From assembly GCF_024053505.1 (NCBI RefSeq), contig NZ_JAMXQS010000010.1, forward strand, positions 124,001 through 188,000: 64,000 nt of DNA, read 5' to 3'. This stretch comes from Mesorhizobium liriopis. Its GTDB lineage: Bacteria > Pseudomonadota > Alphaproteobacteria > Rhizobiales > Rhizobiaceae. The stretch's first letter is position 1; each line of letters starts with the position of its first letter. The notes under the pieces are model-generated. The model saw nothing but the letters and a program-made list of their open reading frames with translations. It had not been told where the DNA came from and ran no database searches. The position numbers and the translations under genes are program-made. Of the stretch, positions 29,282 through 39,717 are shown one piece after another.

Positions 29282-30265
29282 ATGCCACGCCAGTTGTCGG
29301 TCCAGGTCGAGAGTTTCCCGATTGCCGGCACGTTCACGATCTCGCGCGGCTCGAAGACCGAAGCCGTCGTGGTGACCTGCACGATCACCGATGCCCAAGT
29401 CGCAGGTCGGGGCGAATGCGTGCCCTATGCGCGCTACGGTGAGAGCATCGAGAGTGTCTGTGCGCAGATCAGAACCGTGCAGGATGCGATCGAACACGGC
29501 GCTGACCGAAACGAACTCGAACGCCTCTTGCCGGGCGGCGCAGCGCGCAACGCGGTGGATAATGCGCTGTGGGATCTGGAAGCCAAGCTCGCACGGCAGC
29601 CGGCTTGGGAACTGGCAGGGCTTCCCGCGCCAAGTCATCTCGAAACCGCCTACACATTGTCTCTGGGCACCGCAGAGGCGATGGCCGGACAGGCACGCGA
29701 GCACAACCATCGGCCCCTCCTCAAGATCAAGCTGGGAGCGGGGGGTGACGTCGAGCGTATGGAGGCTGTTCGCCAAGCTGCGCCGCAAAGCAAGCTTATC
29801 GTGGATGCAAACGAAGGCTGGAGCGCAATCGATATCGAGGCCAATCTAGCCGTTGCGCGGCGTTTTAGCGTAACGCTTGTCGAACAGCCGCTACCGGCCA
29901 ATCAAGACGATCTGCTCAGCCGGATCGACCATCCGGTGCCGATCTGTGCGGATGAAAGCGTACACGGCCTCGAAGATCTCGACCGGCTCGCAACCCTCTA
30001 TGACGCCGTCAACATCAAGCTCGACAAGACGGGCGGGCTGACTTCCGGCCTAAAGCTCAGGCGTGAAGCTGAAAAGCGTGGGCTGCGGATCATGGTCGGC
30101 TGCATGGTCGGCACCTCACTCGGCATGGCACCGGCTGTTCTTCTGGCGCAGGGCGCCGAGTGGGTGGACCTCGATGGTCCCCTTCTTCTGGCGCGAGACC
30201 GTGAACCCGGCCTTTCCTACAAAGGTTCGCTCGTCTCGCCTCCACCCCCAGCCCTCTGGGGCTGA
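29282..30265 (+). CDS. Enolase-superfamily dipeptide epimerase (L-Ala-D/L-Glu type)
   Basis: 327-residue member of the muconate-lactonizing subgroup. The catalytic lysines are in LKIKLGAG (KxK) and VNIKLDKTGG. The metal ligands appear as DANEGW, VEQPL and CADESV. The terminal DLDGPLLL motif fits L-Ala-D/L-Glu epimerases that recycle murein peptides. E. coli calls this gene ycjG, but ycjX and ycjF here are 20 kb away. The last 49 bp overlap the 3' end of a convergent MFS gene, an unusually long overlap. Confidence 0.88.
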   Translation: MPRQLSVQVESFPIAGTFTISRGSKTEAVVVTCTITDAQVAGRGECVPYARYGESIESVCAQIRTVQDAIEHGADRNELERLLPGGAARNAVDNALWDLEAKLARQPAWELAGLPAPSHLETAYTLSLGTAEAMAGQAREHNHRPLLKIKLGAGGDVERMEAVRQAAPQSKLIVDANEGWSAIDIEANLAVARRFSVTLVEQPLPANQDDLLSRIDHPVPICADESVHGLEDLDRLATLYDAVNIKLDKTGGLTSGLKLRREAEKRGLRIMVGCMVGTSLGMAPAVLLAQGAEWVDLDGPLLLARDREPGLSYKGSLVSPPPPALWG

Positions 30266-31437
30266 CGCAGGCCGATCAGGATGAGGCCCAAGCCCACGCC
30301 TGCAATGAGCGCCATCGACAGAAAGCCATAAGCGCCGACATGGGTGTAAAGATAGCCCGCGAGCAGCGTGAAGAGGCCCACGCTGGCCTGATTGGCCATG
30401 AAGGTGACCCCTTGGGCGCCGCTCGTTTGCTGCTCGGGTATCAGTTCCGCGATGGCCTTTTGCACGCCTATAATAATCAACCCGGTCGAGAGCGCATGCA
30501 GCGCTTGAAGCACGGTGAACCCTACAGCCCCGAAGCCGAGCGGCTCCGAAACGGAAAAAGCCAGCCAGCGCAGAACTGCGGCGACACCTGCAATCGCGAT
30601 GATCGTCTGCGCCGAAAAGCGACTCAGCAGGCGCGGAAAGACCAGGAAAAGCAGAACCTCCGCTAACGTCCCAAGCGCCCAGAAGGCACCGATCACACTG
30701 TCCGAGAAGCCGAGGCTGCGCCAGTAGATCGAGGCAAAACCGTAAAGGAAGGCGTGGCTTCCCTGAATAGCAGCGACCGCCAGAACCGTCGACAGAAATG
30801 CGCGGTTGCTGAGCAGTCTGACACCATCGGCTGGGTTCGCGACGGTCGGCGTTCGTGGCCGCCCAAGACGGGGTGTCGAAAGCGAGACGAGGACCATCAG
30901 TCCATAACCCAGGATCAGCAACCACGGAACGATGCCCGCATCCGACCGGGCCAGCACGACACCAGCGATCACATTGCCTGCCAGGTAGGAAATCGAGCCC
31001 CAGATGCGCATTTTCGAATAGTCGGAACGGTAGCGTCGGACGCCGGAAACGGCGATCGAATCCGTCAATGTCTGCTGCAGCGGCTGGAAGATGGAGTGCG
31101 CCAGCGTCACGGCCAGAACGAGTGTGAAAGACGGCGGCAGAAGATAGAAGCACGTGATCGCGAAAGTGCCGATTGCCGTCCCGATCAGCATCGGCGCTCG
31201 GTCGAGCAAACGGTCCGCCAGCGTCGAGAGGGCCGGGGTCGCGACCACGCGCATGAAAAGCTGCGCGGACAGAATGATCGAGATAGCGCCTGCATCGAAG
31301 TGCAGATGTTCAAGCCAGAGAGGCAGGAACGGCGTCATCACCCCGTTCGGCAGGAATACCGCGATGTAGAGCAGCGCGATACGCGTCTCGAACCAATGCG
31401 GCTTCGGCGGCAGCGCGTCGGTTGTGGGATGCGTCAT
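30217..31437 (-). CDS. MFS transporter, HcaT/LacY-like
   Basis: 406-residue integral membrane protein with about 12 helices. The N-terminus (FETRIALLYIAVFLPNGVMTPFLPLWLEH in sequence) and KMRIWGSISYLAGN in the central loop resemble the 3-phenylpropionate permease HcaT and related nucleoside/sugar:H+ symporters. The substrate cannot be assigned; no catabolic partner genes adjoin. The C-terminal 16 codons overlap the epimerase gene on the other strand. Confidence 0.85.
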   Translation of the reverse strand: MTHPTTDALPPKPHWFETRIALLYIAVFLPNGVMTPFLPLWLEHLHFDAGAISIILSAQLFMRVVATPALSTLADRLLDRAPMLIGTAIGTFAITCFYLLPPSFTLVLAVTLAHSIFQPLQQTLTDSIAVSGVRRYRSDYSKMRIWGSISYLAGNVIAGVVLARSDAGIVPWLLILGYGLMVLVSLSTPRLGRPRTPTVANPADGVRLLSNRAFLSTVLAVAAIQGSHAFLYGFASIYWRSLGFSDSVIGAFWALGTLAEVLLFLVFPRLLSRFSAQTIIAIAGVAAVLRWLAFSVSEPLGFGAVGFTVLQALHALSTGLIIIGVQKAIAELIPEQQTSGAQGVTFMANQASVGLFTLLAGYLYTHVGAYGFLSMALIAGVGLGLILIGLRQPQRAGGGGETSEPL

Positions 31438-31575
31438 GAAGAAACAATCGATCAGCTTTTGGCCGCCCTATCATGCACGGGCGCCGCTCACTATGGGCCA
31501 GCCATGCAAATCGGTTCAGCGGTTGCGACCAGGCATTCGGCGACGTAAGGCTCTACGCGCAATTCGGAGAAAGCG

Positions 31576-32343
31576 ATGGATCTTGGGTTGAGGGGCAAAC
31601 AGGCGATCGTCTGTGCATCGAGCAAAGGACTCGGGCGCGGATGCGCAACCGCACTTGCCGAGGCCGGCGTTTCGCTGGTCCTGAACGGCCGAGATGAGAC
31701 CGTGTTGCGTGCCACCGCTCAAGATATCCGCGCACGTTTCGATGTCGAGGTGCAGGAGGTGGCAGGCGACGTCTCCGACAGAGCTATCCAGGACGCCCTG
31801 CTCGCGGCCTGCCCGGAGCCGGATATTCTCGTCAACAACAATGGCGGTCCGCCGCGGCGCGACTTCCGCGAACTCGACCGCGAAGCGATCCTGAAAGGCG
31901 TCACGCAGAATCTGGTGACCCCATTCGAACTGATCCAGCGCGTGGTGGACGGGATGGCCGAGCGCGGTTTCGGGCGTATCGTTAACATCACCTCGCTCTC
32001 CGTCTATGTTCCTATCGAAGGGCTGGACCTGTCGTCGGCCGCGCGGGCGGGTTTGACGTCGTTTCTCGCCGGCATCGCGCGCGGCGTCGCCGAGCGCAAT
32101 GTGACGATCAACAATCTGCTTCCGGGCAAGCTCGACACCGATCGAATCCGCTCGGCCTTCAAGGCTGGCGCTGGCACCGAGGAAGAAAACAAGGCGCGCA
32201 TCGCAGCCGACATTCCGGCGAAGCGCCTGGGAACGCCCGAGGAGTTCGGCCAGATCTGCGCTTTCTTGTGCTCAGTCCAAGCCGGCTACATGACCGGCCA
32301 GAACATCCGCGTTGACGGCGGACTCTACCCTTCAGCATTCTGA
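31576..32343 (+). CDS. SDR-family oxidoreductase with altered catalytic motif
   Basis: 255-residue Rossmann-fold protein resembling 3-oxoacyl-ACP reductases. The cofactor loop is ASSKGLGRG in place of TGxxxGxG, and NNNGGPPR replaces the NNAG motif. The Ser of the catalytic set is present (ITSLSVY), but the usual YxxxK is SxxxR in LSSAARAGLTSF. C-terminal VDGGLYPS is typical of SDRs. A known SDR-like subgroup lacks the canonical tetrad in this way, so it may not be an ordinary dehydrogenase. GGAGAA precedes ATG 31576; maeB begins 10 bp after the stop. Confidence 0.88.
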   Translation: MDLGLRGKQAIVCASSKGLGRGCATALAEAGVSLVLNGRDETVLRATAQDIRARFDVEVQEVAGDVSDRAIQDALLAACPEPDILVNNNGGPPRRDFRELDREAILKGVTQNLVTPFELIQRVVDGMAERGFGRIVNITSLSVYVPIEGLDLSSAARAGLTSFLAGIARGVAERNVTINNLLPGKLDTDRIRSAFKAGAGTEEENKARIAADIPAKRLGTPEEFGQICAFLCSVQAGYMTGQNIRVDGGLYPSAF

Positions 32344-32353
32344 GACAGCATCG

Positions 32354-34681
32354 ATGACCGACAAGCCAGACCTGTCCGAACTGGATCAGGCAGCCCTCTT
32401 CTTCCATCGCTATCCGAAGCCCGGAAAGCTTGAGATTCAAGCGACCAAGGCTCTCGGCAACCAACGTGACCTGGCGCTTGCCTATTCTCCGGGCGTCGCG
32501 GCCCCCTGCCTTGCGATCAAGGACGATCCTGAACTCGCAGACGACTACACGAGCCGGGCAAACCTGGTCGCCGTGGTTTCGAACGGAACGGCAGTACTCG
32601 GCTTGGGCAATATCGGGCCGCTTGCCTCCAAGCCCGTCATGGAGGGCAAGGCCGTTCTCTTCAAGAAATTCTCCGGCATCGACGTGTTCGACATCGAGAT
32701 CGACGCGCCCACGATCGAGCGCATGGTCGATACTGTCTCCGCGTTGGAACCGACCTTTGGCGGCATCAACCTCGAAGATATCAAGGCGCCCGAATGCTTC
32801 GAGGTCGAGGAGCAACTCAAGGCGCGGATGAACATCCCGGTCTTTCATGACGACCAGCACGGCACGGCCATCATCGTCGCGGCCGCCGTCCTCAATGCGC
32901 TCGAGTTCGCGAGCAAGAAGATCGAGGACATCAAGATCGTCAGTTCCGGCGCAGGTGCGGCGGCACTCGCCTGCCTCAATCTTCTCGTCTCGCTCGGCGC
33001 TCAGATCGAAAACATATGGGTCACGGACCGTCACGGCGTCGCCTACAAGGGCCGGCTCGACGAGATGGATCGATGGAAGGACCCTTACGTCAAGGACACC
33101 GATGCGCGGACGCTGACCGATGTGATCGGCGGTGCCGACGTGTTTCTAGGGCTCTCGGCCGCCGGCGTGCTCAAGCCCGAGCTGCTGCAGCACATGGCGG
33201 AGCGCCCGCTGATCCTGGCACTTGCCAATCCAACCCCTGAGATCATGCCGGAGACGGCGCGCGCGGCTCGCCCCGATGCCATGATCTGCACCGGGCGCTC
33301 GGATTTTCCGAACCAAGTCAACAACGTCCTCTGCTTCCCCTACATCTTCCGCGGCGCTCTCGATTGCGGGGCGAGTGCCATCAACGAAGAAATGAAGATG
33401 GCCGCCGTGCGCGCCATCGCAGCGCTTGCCCGCGAGGAGCCATCGGATGTTGCGGCCCGTGCCTATTCGGGCGAGACGCCGACTTTCGGTCCCGACTTCC
33501 TGATTCCCTCGCCTTTCGACCCGCGCCTGATCCTGCGTATCGCGCCGGCAGTCGCCGAGGCCGCAGCAACGAGCGGTGTCGCGCGCAGGCCTATCGAAGA
33601 CATGCCGGCCTATATCGATCGGTTGAACCGCTTCGTGTTCCGTTCGGGTCTCGTGATGAAGCCGGTTTTCTCGGCTGCCAAGGCGGCGCAGGAGAAGCGC
33701 GTCGTTTATGCCGATGGTGAAGACGAACGCGTGCTGCGGGCTGCCCAGGTGGTGCTGGAAGAAGGTATCGCCAAGCCGATCCTGATCGGCCGCCCTCACG
33801 TCATCGACGTGCGCCTCAAGCGCTACGGCCTGAAAATCCGGCGCGGCGTCGATTTCGATCTGATCAATCCAGAAGACGATCCGCGCTATCGCGACTATGT
33901 CGATCTCTTGGTCGAACTCGCAGGGCGTCGCGGCTTCACGCAGGAGGGCGCGCGCACCACCGTGCGCACGGATAATACGGTCATCGCAGCACTGGCCCTT
34001 AAACGCGGCGACACAGACTGCATGATCTGCGGCCTGGAAGGCCGTTTCGAGCGTCATCTGCGCAACGTGTCGCTCATCATCGGTGCGCGGAAAGGCCTGA
34101 AATATCCGGACCTTTCCGCACTCTCCATGCTCATTTCACAAAGCGGCGTGACCTTCTTCACCGACACCTACGTGACGGTCGACCCTTCAGCCGAGGAGAT
34201 CGCCGAAATGACCGTGCTCGCCGCAGAAGAAATCCGCCGCTTCGGCATCGAGCCCAAGGCTGCCCTGCTCTCGCATTCGAATTTCGGCTCCCGCGATTCC
34301 CCGAGCGCGCTCAAGATGCGCGAGGCTGCAGCTATCCTGAAAGAGATTGCACCTGATCTCGAGTCAGACGGTGAGATGCACGGCGACTCCGCGCTTTCGG
34401 AGGCCTTGCGCAACCGCGTTTACCCGCATTCACGGATCAAGGGAGAAGCCAATCTGCTGGTTTTCCCGAACCTCGATTCGGCAAACATCGCGCTGACGAC
34501 GGCCAAACAGATGACGGACGCGCTCCATGTCGGCCCGATCCTGCTTGGCACCGACAAGCCTGCACATATTCTGACGCCCTCGGTCACCTCGCGCGGCATC
34601 GTGAATATGACGGCGCTGGCCGTTGTCGAAGCGCATCAACAGCAGGCGCGAGCGGGCCAGACTATCGGCGACGCGATCTGA
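32354..34681 (+). CDS. maeB: NADP-dependent malic enzyme, MaeB type
   Basis: 775-residue enzyme decarboxylating malate to pyruvate. The N-terminal malic domain (1-~190) has the catalytic region around YSPGVAAPC and the metal-binding [10 protein letters not shown] and DDQHGTA. The NAD(P)-binding domain is ~170-420 ([10 protein letters not shown]). The C-terminal third (~450-770) is a phosphotransacetylase-like domain lacking that activity in known homologues and acting in acetyl-CoA regulation. Length and domain order are those of the fused MaeB class. The start is the ATG 10 bp after the SDR stop. Confidence 0.96.
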   Translation: MTDKPDLSELDQAALFFHRYPKPGKLEIQATKALGNQRDLALAYSPGVAAPCLAIKDDPELADDYTSRANLVAVVSNGTAVLGLGNIGPLASKPVMEGKAVLFKKFSGIDVFDIEIDAPTIERMVDTVSALEPTFGGINLEDIKAPECFEVEEQLKARMNIPVFHDDQHGTAIIVAAAVLNALEFASKKIEDIKIVSSGAGAAALACLNLLVSLGAQIENIWVTDRHGVAYKGRLDEMDRWKDPYVKDTDARTLTDVIGGADVFLGLSAAGVLKPELLQHMAERPLILALANPTPEIMPETARAARPDAMICTGRSDFPNQVNNVLCFPYIFRGALDCGASAINEEMKMAAVRAIAALAREEPSDVAARAYSGETPTFGPDFLIPSPFDPRLILRIAPAVAEAAATSGVARRPIEDMPAYIDRLNRFVFRSGLVMKPVFSAAKAAQEKRVVYADGEDERVLRAAQVVLEEGIAKPILIGRPHVIDVRLKRYGLKIRRGVDFDLINPEDDPRYRDYVDLLVELAGRRGFTQEGARTTVRTDNTVIAALALKRGDTDCMICGLEGRFERHLRNVSLIIGARKGLKYPDLSALSMLISQSGVTFFTDTYVTVDPSAEEIAEMTVLAAEEIRRFGIEPKAALLSHSNFGSRDSPSALKMREAAAILKEIAPDLESDGEMHGDSALSEALRNRVYPHSRIKGEANLLVFPNLDSANIALTTAKQMTDALHVGPILLGTDKPAHILTPSVTSRGIVNMTALAVVEAHQQQARAGQTIGDAI

Positions 34682-34688
34682 CGCTTTG

Positions 34689-36062
34689 TCAGGGACGCCG
34701 AGCCAGCGTCCCCTCGCGGCCGAGCAGCGGAAGCAGCTCGGCCAATTCCGGCCCGGAGGACAATCCCGTCAGTGCCACGCGGAGAGGGAGAAACAACTCT
34801 TTTCCCTTGCGCCCCGTCGCCTGCTTGACCTGATCGGTCCAATGCTTCCATGTGCGCCGGTCGAAGGGCTCGTCGGGCAAAAACTCGAATGCTTCACGCG
34901 CGAAATCACGATCCGCGCCTGAGAGCTCGTCGGTCGGTTCCGGCCCGTTTCGCACGATCTGCCACCAGCGCGCGGCATCGGTCACGCGCGTGAGATTGCC
35001 ACGAACGGCATTCCAGAACGGTTCGGCTTCAGGACCGGAAATGCCCATCGCGAGGAGCCGCACGGCAACGTCCTCGAAACTCATCGCATGAACGATGGCC
35101 TTGTTCAGCGTATCGAGATCGGCTGGATCGAATTTTGCCGAAGATTTCGAGGTCGCTGCCGGATCGAACTTATCCGCGAGTGCGGCGAGGTTGGGCTCCG
35201 GGGTCACCTGCTCGGCGCTGCCGATCAGCGTGGCGAGTGAAGCAACCGCCATCGGCTCGAGCCCATCCTCGCGCAGCGATGCGATGGAGAGCGCGCCAGT
35301 GCGCTTCGACAGCCCCTCGCCGGTCGAGGTCGTCAGGAGGTTATGGTGCCCGAAAACAGGCGGCTCCGCCCCGAGTGCCCTGAATAGGGCGATCTGGACG
35401 CCCGTATTCGTCACGTGATCGTCACCGCGGATCACGTGTGTGATCTCCATGTCGATATCGTCCACCACGGACGGCAATGTGTAGAGATAGGTCCCGTCCT
35501 CGCGCACGAGCACAGGATCGGAGAGCGACGCAAGATCGACCGTTTCGTCGCCGCGCACGAGATCGCTCCAGTGCACATCCGTGCGCTCGGTCTCCTGCGG
35601 ATTGCCGCGGAAGTTCGGCAGCAGGAAGCGCCAGTGGGGACGTCGGCCTTCCGCTTCGAATGCGGCTTTCTGCTCATCCGTCAATTGCAACGCTTCGCGG
35701 CCATAGACCGGCGGAAGCTTTCGCGAGAGCCGGATCTTGCGTTTCAGCTCCAGCTCTTCGACGGTCTCATAGCAGGGATACAGCAGACCGGACGCCTTCA
35801 GCCTCTCGACCGCCGCATCGTATGTATCCGTCCGCTTGGACTGATACTCGACGGTATCCGGAAAAATTCCGAGCCAGTGCAGATCGTAGAGAATGCCGTC
35901 GGCAAAGGCCTGCGTCGACCGCGCTTGGTCGGTGTCATCGAAGCGCTGTATGAAACGTCCGCGATTCTGGCTCGCGAACAACCAATTGAATAGTGCCGTG
36001 CGCGCATTGCCGATATGGATGCGGCCCGTCGGAGAGGGAGCAAAACGTACTGTAACCGTCAT
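34689..36062 (-). CDS. gltX: Glutamyl-tRNA synthetase (GluRS)
   Basis: 457-residue class I synthetase. HIGH-like HIGN is at residues ~16-19 ([15 protein letters not shown]) and the KMSKS-like motif is GLSKR (~240). [20 protein letters not shown] and [12 protein letters not shown] are standard GluRS motifs. Alphaproteobacteria often carry two GluRS genes; this shorter form resembles the GltX2 group, one member of which may charge tRNA-Gln for amidation. Which paralogue it is cannot be settled without the rest of the genome. Confidence 0.95.
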   Translation of the reverse strand: MTVTVRFAPSPTGRIHIGNARTALFNWLFASQNRGRFIQRFDDTDQARSTQAFADGILYDLHWLGIFPDTVEYQSKRTDTYDAAVERLKASGLLYPCYETVEELELKRKIRLSRKLPPVYGREALQLTDEQKAAFEAEGRRPHWRFLLPNFRGNPQETERTDVHWSDLVRGDETVDLASLSDPVLVREDGTYLYTLPSVVDDIDMEITHVIRGDDHVTNTGVQIALFRALGAEPPVFGHHNLLTTSTGEGLSKRTGALSIASLREDGLEPMAVASLATLIGSAEQVTPEPNLAALADKFDPAATSKSSAKFDPADLDTLNKAIVHAMSFEDVAVRLLAMGISGPEAEPFWNAVRGNLTRVTDAARWWQIVRNGPEPTDELSGADRDFAREAFEFLPDEPFDRRTWKHWTDQVKQATGRKGKELFLPLRVALTGLSSGPELAELLPLLGREGTLARRP

Positions 36063-36139
36063 GCGCGCCGGTTAAACCCGAGCTGTGGCGATGGCAAGGC
36101 GCGTCGATGGGCGCTTTTTCACATCCCCCCGGCTCTGGG

Positions 36140-36496
36140 TCAGGCGAGAAGCGCGATGCGTTGCACGAGAGCGCCGATCCAGATACCGGCTGTCAGGATG
36201 ATCGCAATCAGGACTGCCAGCGAGCCGCAGTCTTTGGCGAGTTTGATCTCAGGCCGAAAATCCCGCGTCACCGCATTGCATGTGGCTTCGATTGCCGTGT
36301 TCAGCACTTCCACCAGCATCAAAAAAAGGATCGACGCGAGAAGCATCGCGAAACCAAGCCAGCTTGTGGACAGGAGGTAGGCCAAGGGAATGGCCAGAAC
36401 AAAGAGCGCGGCCTCCTCCTGGAAGGCGCGTTCGCTGCGGATCAGGAGATCGAACGCTCGCGCGGAATGGCGAAACGCGTTGAGGAGGCGCTGCAA
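36140..36496 (-). CDS. dgkA: Diacylglycerol kinase DgkA
   Basis: 118-residue inner-membrane kinase that phosphorylates diacylglycerol to phosphatidate, recycling lipid from periplasmic glucan synthesis. Three membrane helices and the family motifs are visible: the N-terminal RSERAFQEEA (catalytic Glu), LVEVLNTAIEA and AKDCGSLAVL. It follows the GFA-domain gene by 10 bp and precedes gltX by 77 bp on the same strand. Confidence 0.93.
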   Translation of the reverse strand: MQRLLNAFRHSARAFDLLIRSERAFQEEAALFVLAIPLAYLLSTSWLGFAMLLASILFLMLVEVLNTAIEATCNAVTRDFRPEIKLAKDCGSLAVLIAIILTAGIWIGALVQRIALLA

Positions 36497-36506
36497 GAAT
36501 TCGACC

Positions 36507-36929
36507 TCAGTCGTCGGAGTAAGAGAAGCATGGCAAGCCGTCGGCGACCGTGTAGTAGTCGCCCTTCTCGTTCGTGAAAATATGGTATCCGCCCTTGAGC
36601 CCGGTTGGGCTGTCGAAAAGCCCCGCCATGATCGAGGTCACCTCGCTGGCCTCACGCTTCCAGAACAAGGCCGAGCCGCAAACCCGGCAAAATCCCCGCT
36701 TCGCAGCGGCCGATGCCGCATACCAAGTGATATGTTCTTCCCCAGTGACGTAGAGGCGAGCGTCTTCAACACTCGTCGCGGCATAGTAATGCCCGCTCTG
36801 TTTGCGGCATTGCTGGCAATGGCAGAAGATCACATTGCGCAAGTGACCTCTGGTTTCGAACTTGACCGAACCGCATATGCAGCTTCCAGTCCGAAACTCG
36901 TGGTCACTGTCTTGATTTGGGTCAGTCAC
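36507..36929 (-). CDS. GFA-family zinc-binding protein
   Basis: 140-residue protein of the glutathione-dependent formaldehyde-activating enzyme (Gfa/CENP-V) family. The zinc-binding cysteines are seen as CICG, HCQQCRKQSG and FCRVCGSALFW. Most members have no proven substrate. It lies immediately upstream of dgkA and is divergent from the GGDEF gene; a near-CtrA site (TTAA-N7-TTAG, 36943-36957) is in the shared upstream region. Confidence 0.9.
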   Translation of the reverse strand: MTDPNQDSDHEFRTGSCICGSVKFETRGHLRNVIFCHCQQCRKQSGHYYAATSVEDARLYVTGEEHITWYAASAAAKRGFCRVCGSALFWKREASEVTSIMAGLFDSPTGLKGGYHIFTNEKGDYYTVADGLPCFSYSDD

Positions 36930-37110
36930 GATGATCTTGCCTTTAATGAAACTTTAGCAGTGCGCGCCTAGGGTCGTGAACAGCCTTTCACGAGGGTTCC
37001 GCATGAAGCGGAGTTCGAAACCAGCCGCTGTTGGCGCCTCATGAAAGACCGTTGCCGAACGATTTGGCAACAGGACACGGTCGGGGGACCGTTCGAGGCT
37101 TGGTGGGACG

Positions 37111-38181
37111 ATGCAGGCTGCTGCCGCACAAACGGAACGGGTGACTGACCTGCCGGCCACGGTCGTCGCGACCATGCGGCAACTCGGTGTGGCTGGCCTA
37201 CCGAGAAACTACGAAATTTTCTACGAAGCGCTCGCAGGCACGAATCGGGAGTTGAGCCTTGAGGTCGTGTCGCTGCCCAAGCGCCCCGCGCAAGAGGATC
37301 TCGACAAGATCGGCCGCCGCTTCTTCGCCCATCATCACGGTTTCAACGTCGTGGACAATGCGCGTGCGATCATAGCGAGCGAGCTCGAGGAAGTCGCATC
37401 TCTGCTGCGCAATGAGCGGTCGCATCTCGAGAAGTACGGACAGATCCTGCATCAGACATCGGACGGCCTGTCAGGGCGCAGTGCCGCAAGCCGTGAGCTG
37501 CTGCAAAAAATTCTCGGCGTCATGACCGTTGCGACCGCGACTACGATCGAGCACGGCAAGCAAACGGCGGCGACCCTCAATGAGAAGTCCGCAGAGCTGG
37601 AAAGCGTCAAATCGAAGCTCGAAGAATATAAGAGGCTGGTCGATACGGACCCACTCACCCAGATTTCCAACCGTCGCGCCTTCGACCGTGAGCTGACCCG
37701 TATCTATGATTCGCAAAGCGGCATCCTGTTCCACGCGCTCATCCTGGCCGATATCGACCGCTTCAAGGACGTGAACGACCGCTACGGCCACCCCGCCGGC
37801 GACAAGATCATTCAAGCCATTGCCAGCATCTTTCGCGCGAACACGCGTGCGGACGTCTTTGTCGCGCGCACAGGCGGCGAAGAGTTCGCGATGATCGTGG
37901 AAGGCGGCGCGGAGGATGCGGTTGCGAGCGTTGCCGAGCGTATCAGGCAGGCCGTCGAGCAGACGTCGCTGACACATCAGTTTGCACCTGGCCATGGCGC
38001 GTTGACCATCTCGATGGGTCTGTGCATGGCGTCCGAAGCGGACGGCCCCGAAGACCTCTATTCGAAAGCCGATCAGGCTCTTTATCGCTCGAAGGTCGAG
38101 GGAAGGAACCGCGTCACGCGCAATTCGAGCTCGAAAGACACGCGCAATGCCAAGAACTGGATGCTTTATCGCAAGGATTGA
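37111..38181 (+). CDS. GGDEF-domain diguanylate cyclase
   Basis: 356-residue soluble protein. The N-terminal half (1-~175) is helical, including the coiled segment LNEKSAELESVKSKLEEYKRL (21 residues in sequence, split at SVKS), with no membrane helix. The GGDEF domain (~180-340) starts at DTDPLTQISNRRAF and carries the active-site TGGEEF (GGEEF at 255-259), compatible with c-di-GMP synthesis. I do not see a canonical RxxD inhibitory site just upstream, so feedback control may be weak. A strong terminator follows 28 bp after the stop. Confidence 0.92.
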   Translation: MQAAAAQTERVTDLPATVVATMRQLGVAGLPRNYEIFYEALAGTNRELSLEVVSLPKRPAQEDLDKIGRRFFAHHHGFNVVDNARAIIASELEEVASLLRNERSHLEKYGQILHQTSDGLSGRSAASRELLQKILGVMTVATATTIEHGKQTAATLNEKSAELESVKSKLEEYKRLVDTDPLTQISNRRAFDRELTRIYDSQSGILFHALILADIDRFKDVNDRYGHPAGDKIIQAIASIFRANTRADVFVARTGGEEFAMIVEGGAEDAVASVAERIRQAVEQTSLTHQFAPGHGALTISMGLCMASEADGPEDLYSKADQALYRSKVEGRNRVTRNSSSKDTRNAKNWMLYRKD

Positions 38182-38208
38182 ATCCAGAGAGAGAGAGTTC
38201 ACTGAACA

Positions 38209-38243
38209 AAAAAGGCGGGAGTTGATCCCGCCTTTTGTTTTTC
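38209..38243. terminator. Bidirectional terminator, GGDEF gene / DAHP synthase gene
   Basis: An 11-bp stem AAAAGGCGGGA/TCCCGCCTTTT with a GTTGA loop, followed on the plus strand by GTTTTTCC and flanked by A-runs that become a U-run on the minus strand. It sits between convergent genes and should stop transcription from both sides. Confidence 0.88.
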
Positions 38244-39620
38244 CTACTCGTTCACGGCCCGGCGTCGCTCCTGCCCCGCCCGATCCTTTTTCAGCAGATC
38301 GGAAACAAGAAAGGCCAGCTCGATAGCCTGATCGGCATTGAGACGCGGGTCGCAATGAGTGTGGTAGCGATCCTGTAACTCGTCCGCCGTGATCGCCCGC
38401 GCACCGCCTGTGCACTCGGTGACGTTCTTGCCCGTCATCTCGACATGGATGCCACCCGGATGCGTGCCTTCAGCACGATGCACCGAGAAGAAGCTTTCGA
38501 CTTCACGCAGGATGCGGTCGAAAGGCCTGGTCTTGTAACCGGCAGCCGTGATCGTGTTGCCATGCATCGGGTCGCAAGACCAAACGACCTTGCGGCCCTC
38601 ACGCACCACAGCGCGCGCAAGCTTGGGCAAGTGCTCCTCGACTTTGTCATAGCCGAAACGCGCGATGAGCGTGAGTCGGCCAGGCTCGTTCTCTGGATTG
38701 AGAATGTCGATCAGCCGCAGAAGCCCATCGGGATCGAGCGATGGCCCGCATTTGAGGCCGAGCGGATTCTTGATGCCGCGACAATATTCGACATGCGCAT
38801 GGTCGGGCTGACGGGTGCGATCACCGATCCAGATCATGTGACCCGATGTGGCGTACCAGTCGCCGGACGTGGAATCGACGCGTGTCAGCGCCTGCTCGTA
38901 ACCGAGCAGAAGCGCCTCGTGGCTCGTGTAGAAATCCGTCTCGCGCAGGGCGTAGTTGGTTTCCGACGTGATGCCCACCGCCCGCATGAAATCCATGGTC
39001 TCGGTGATGCGGTTGGCGAGCGCCCCATAGGCCGCACCCTGCGGGCTGTCGGACACGAAACCGAGCATCCAGCGATGCACGTTTTCGAGGCTCGCATAGC
39101 CGCCTTGCGCGAAGGCACGCAGGAGGTTAAGTGTCGCAGCCGACTGGCGGTAGGCCATGGTCTGGCGCGCCGGGTCGGGAATACGCGACTTCTCGTCGAA
39201 CTCGATGCCGTTGATGATGTCGCCACGATATGACGGCAGTGTCACGCCGTCCTTGGTTTCCTCGCCCGACGAGCGCGGCTTGGCGAACTGCCCAGCGATA
39301 CGCCCAACCTTCACGACCGGCTGCGAACCGGCGAAGGTCAGCACGACCGACATCTGCAGGAACACACGGAAGAAATCGCGGATATTGTCCGCGCCATGCT
39401 CGGCAAAGCTCTCGGCGCAGTCGCCGCCCTGCAGCAGAAAGGCTTCGCCCTCTGCGACAGCGGCCAGTTGCTTCTTAAGCTTGCGCGCCTCGCCTGCAAA
39501 AACGAGCGGCGGAAAAGTGGCCAGACGGGCTTCGGTATCGGCGAGTGCGCTTGCGTCCGGATAGGCCGGAACTTGGCTGATCGGCTTGCCGCGCCAAGAA
39601 TCCGGGGTCCACTTCTTCAT
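38244..39620 (-). CDS. Class II 3-deoxy-7-phosphoheptulonate (DAHP) synthase
   Basis: 458-residue plant/type II DAHP synthase, the first step of the shikimate pathway. Family motifs are WTPDSWR at the N-terminus, [11 protein letters not shown] with the metal-ligand Cys, [33 protein letters not shown] and [14 protein letters not shown]. The length is normal. ATG 39620 begins the conserved MKKWTP. It is downstream of the agmatinase-like gene on the same strand (97-bp gap) but shows no functional link to it. Confidence 0.95.
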   Translation of the reverse strand: MKKWTPDSWRGKPISQVPAYPDASALADTEARLATFPPLVFAGEARKLKKQLAAVAEGEAFLLQGGDCAESFAEHGADNIRDFFRVFLQMSVVLTFAGSQPVVKVGRIAGQFAKPRSSGEETKDGVTLPSYRGDIINGIEFDEKSRIPDPARQTMAYRQSAATLNLLRAFAQGGYASLENVHRWMLGFVSDSPQGAAYGALANRITETMDFMRAVGITSETNYALRETDFYTSHEALLLGYEQALTRVDSTSGDWYATSGHMIWIGDRTRQPDHAHVEYCRGIKNPLGLKCGPSLDPDGLLRLIDILNPENEPGRLTLIARFGYDKVEEHLPKLARAVVREGRKVVWSCDPMHGNTITAAGYKTRPFDRILREVESFFSVHRAEGTHPGGIHVEMTGKNVTECTGGARAITADELQDRYHTHCDPRLNADQAIELAFLVSDLLKKDRAGQERRRAVNE

Positions 39621-39717
39621 TGTCTTCGACCTGTTTCGTTCGGGAAAACTCGCAGGCCTGCCCCAAAGGCAAGCCGGCAAGTGGCGGCTCTATACAGGAA
39701 CGAAACCGCTTGGTCCA

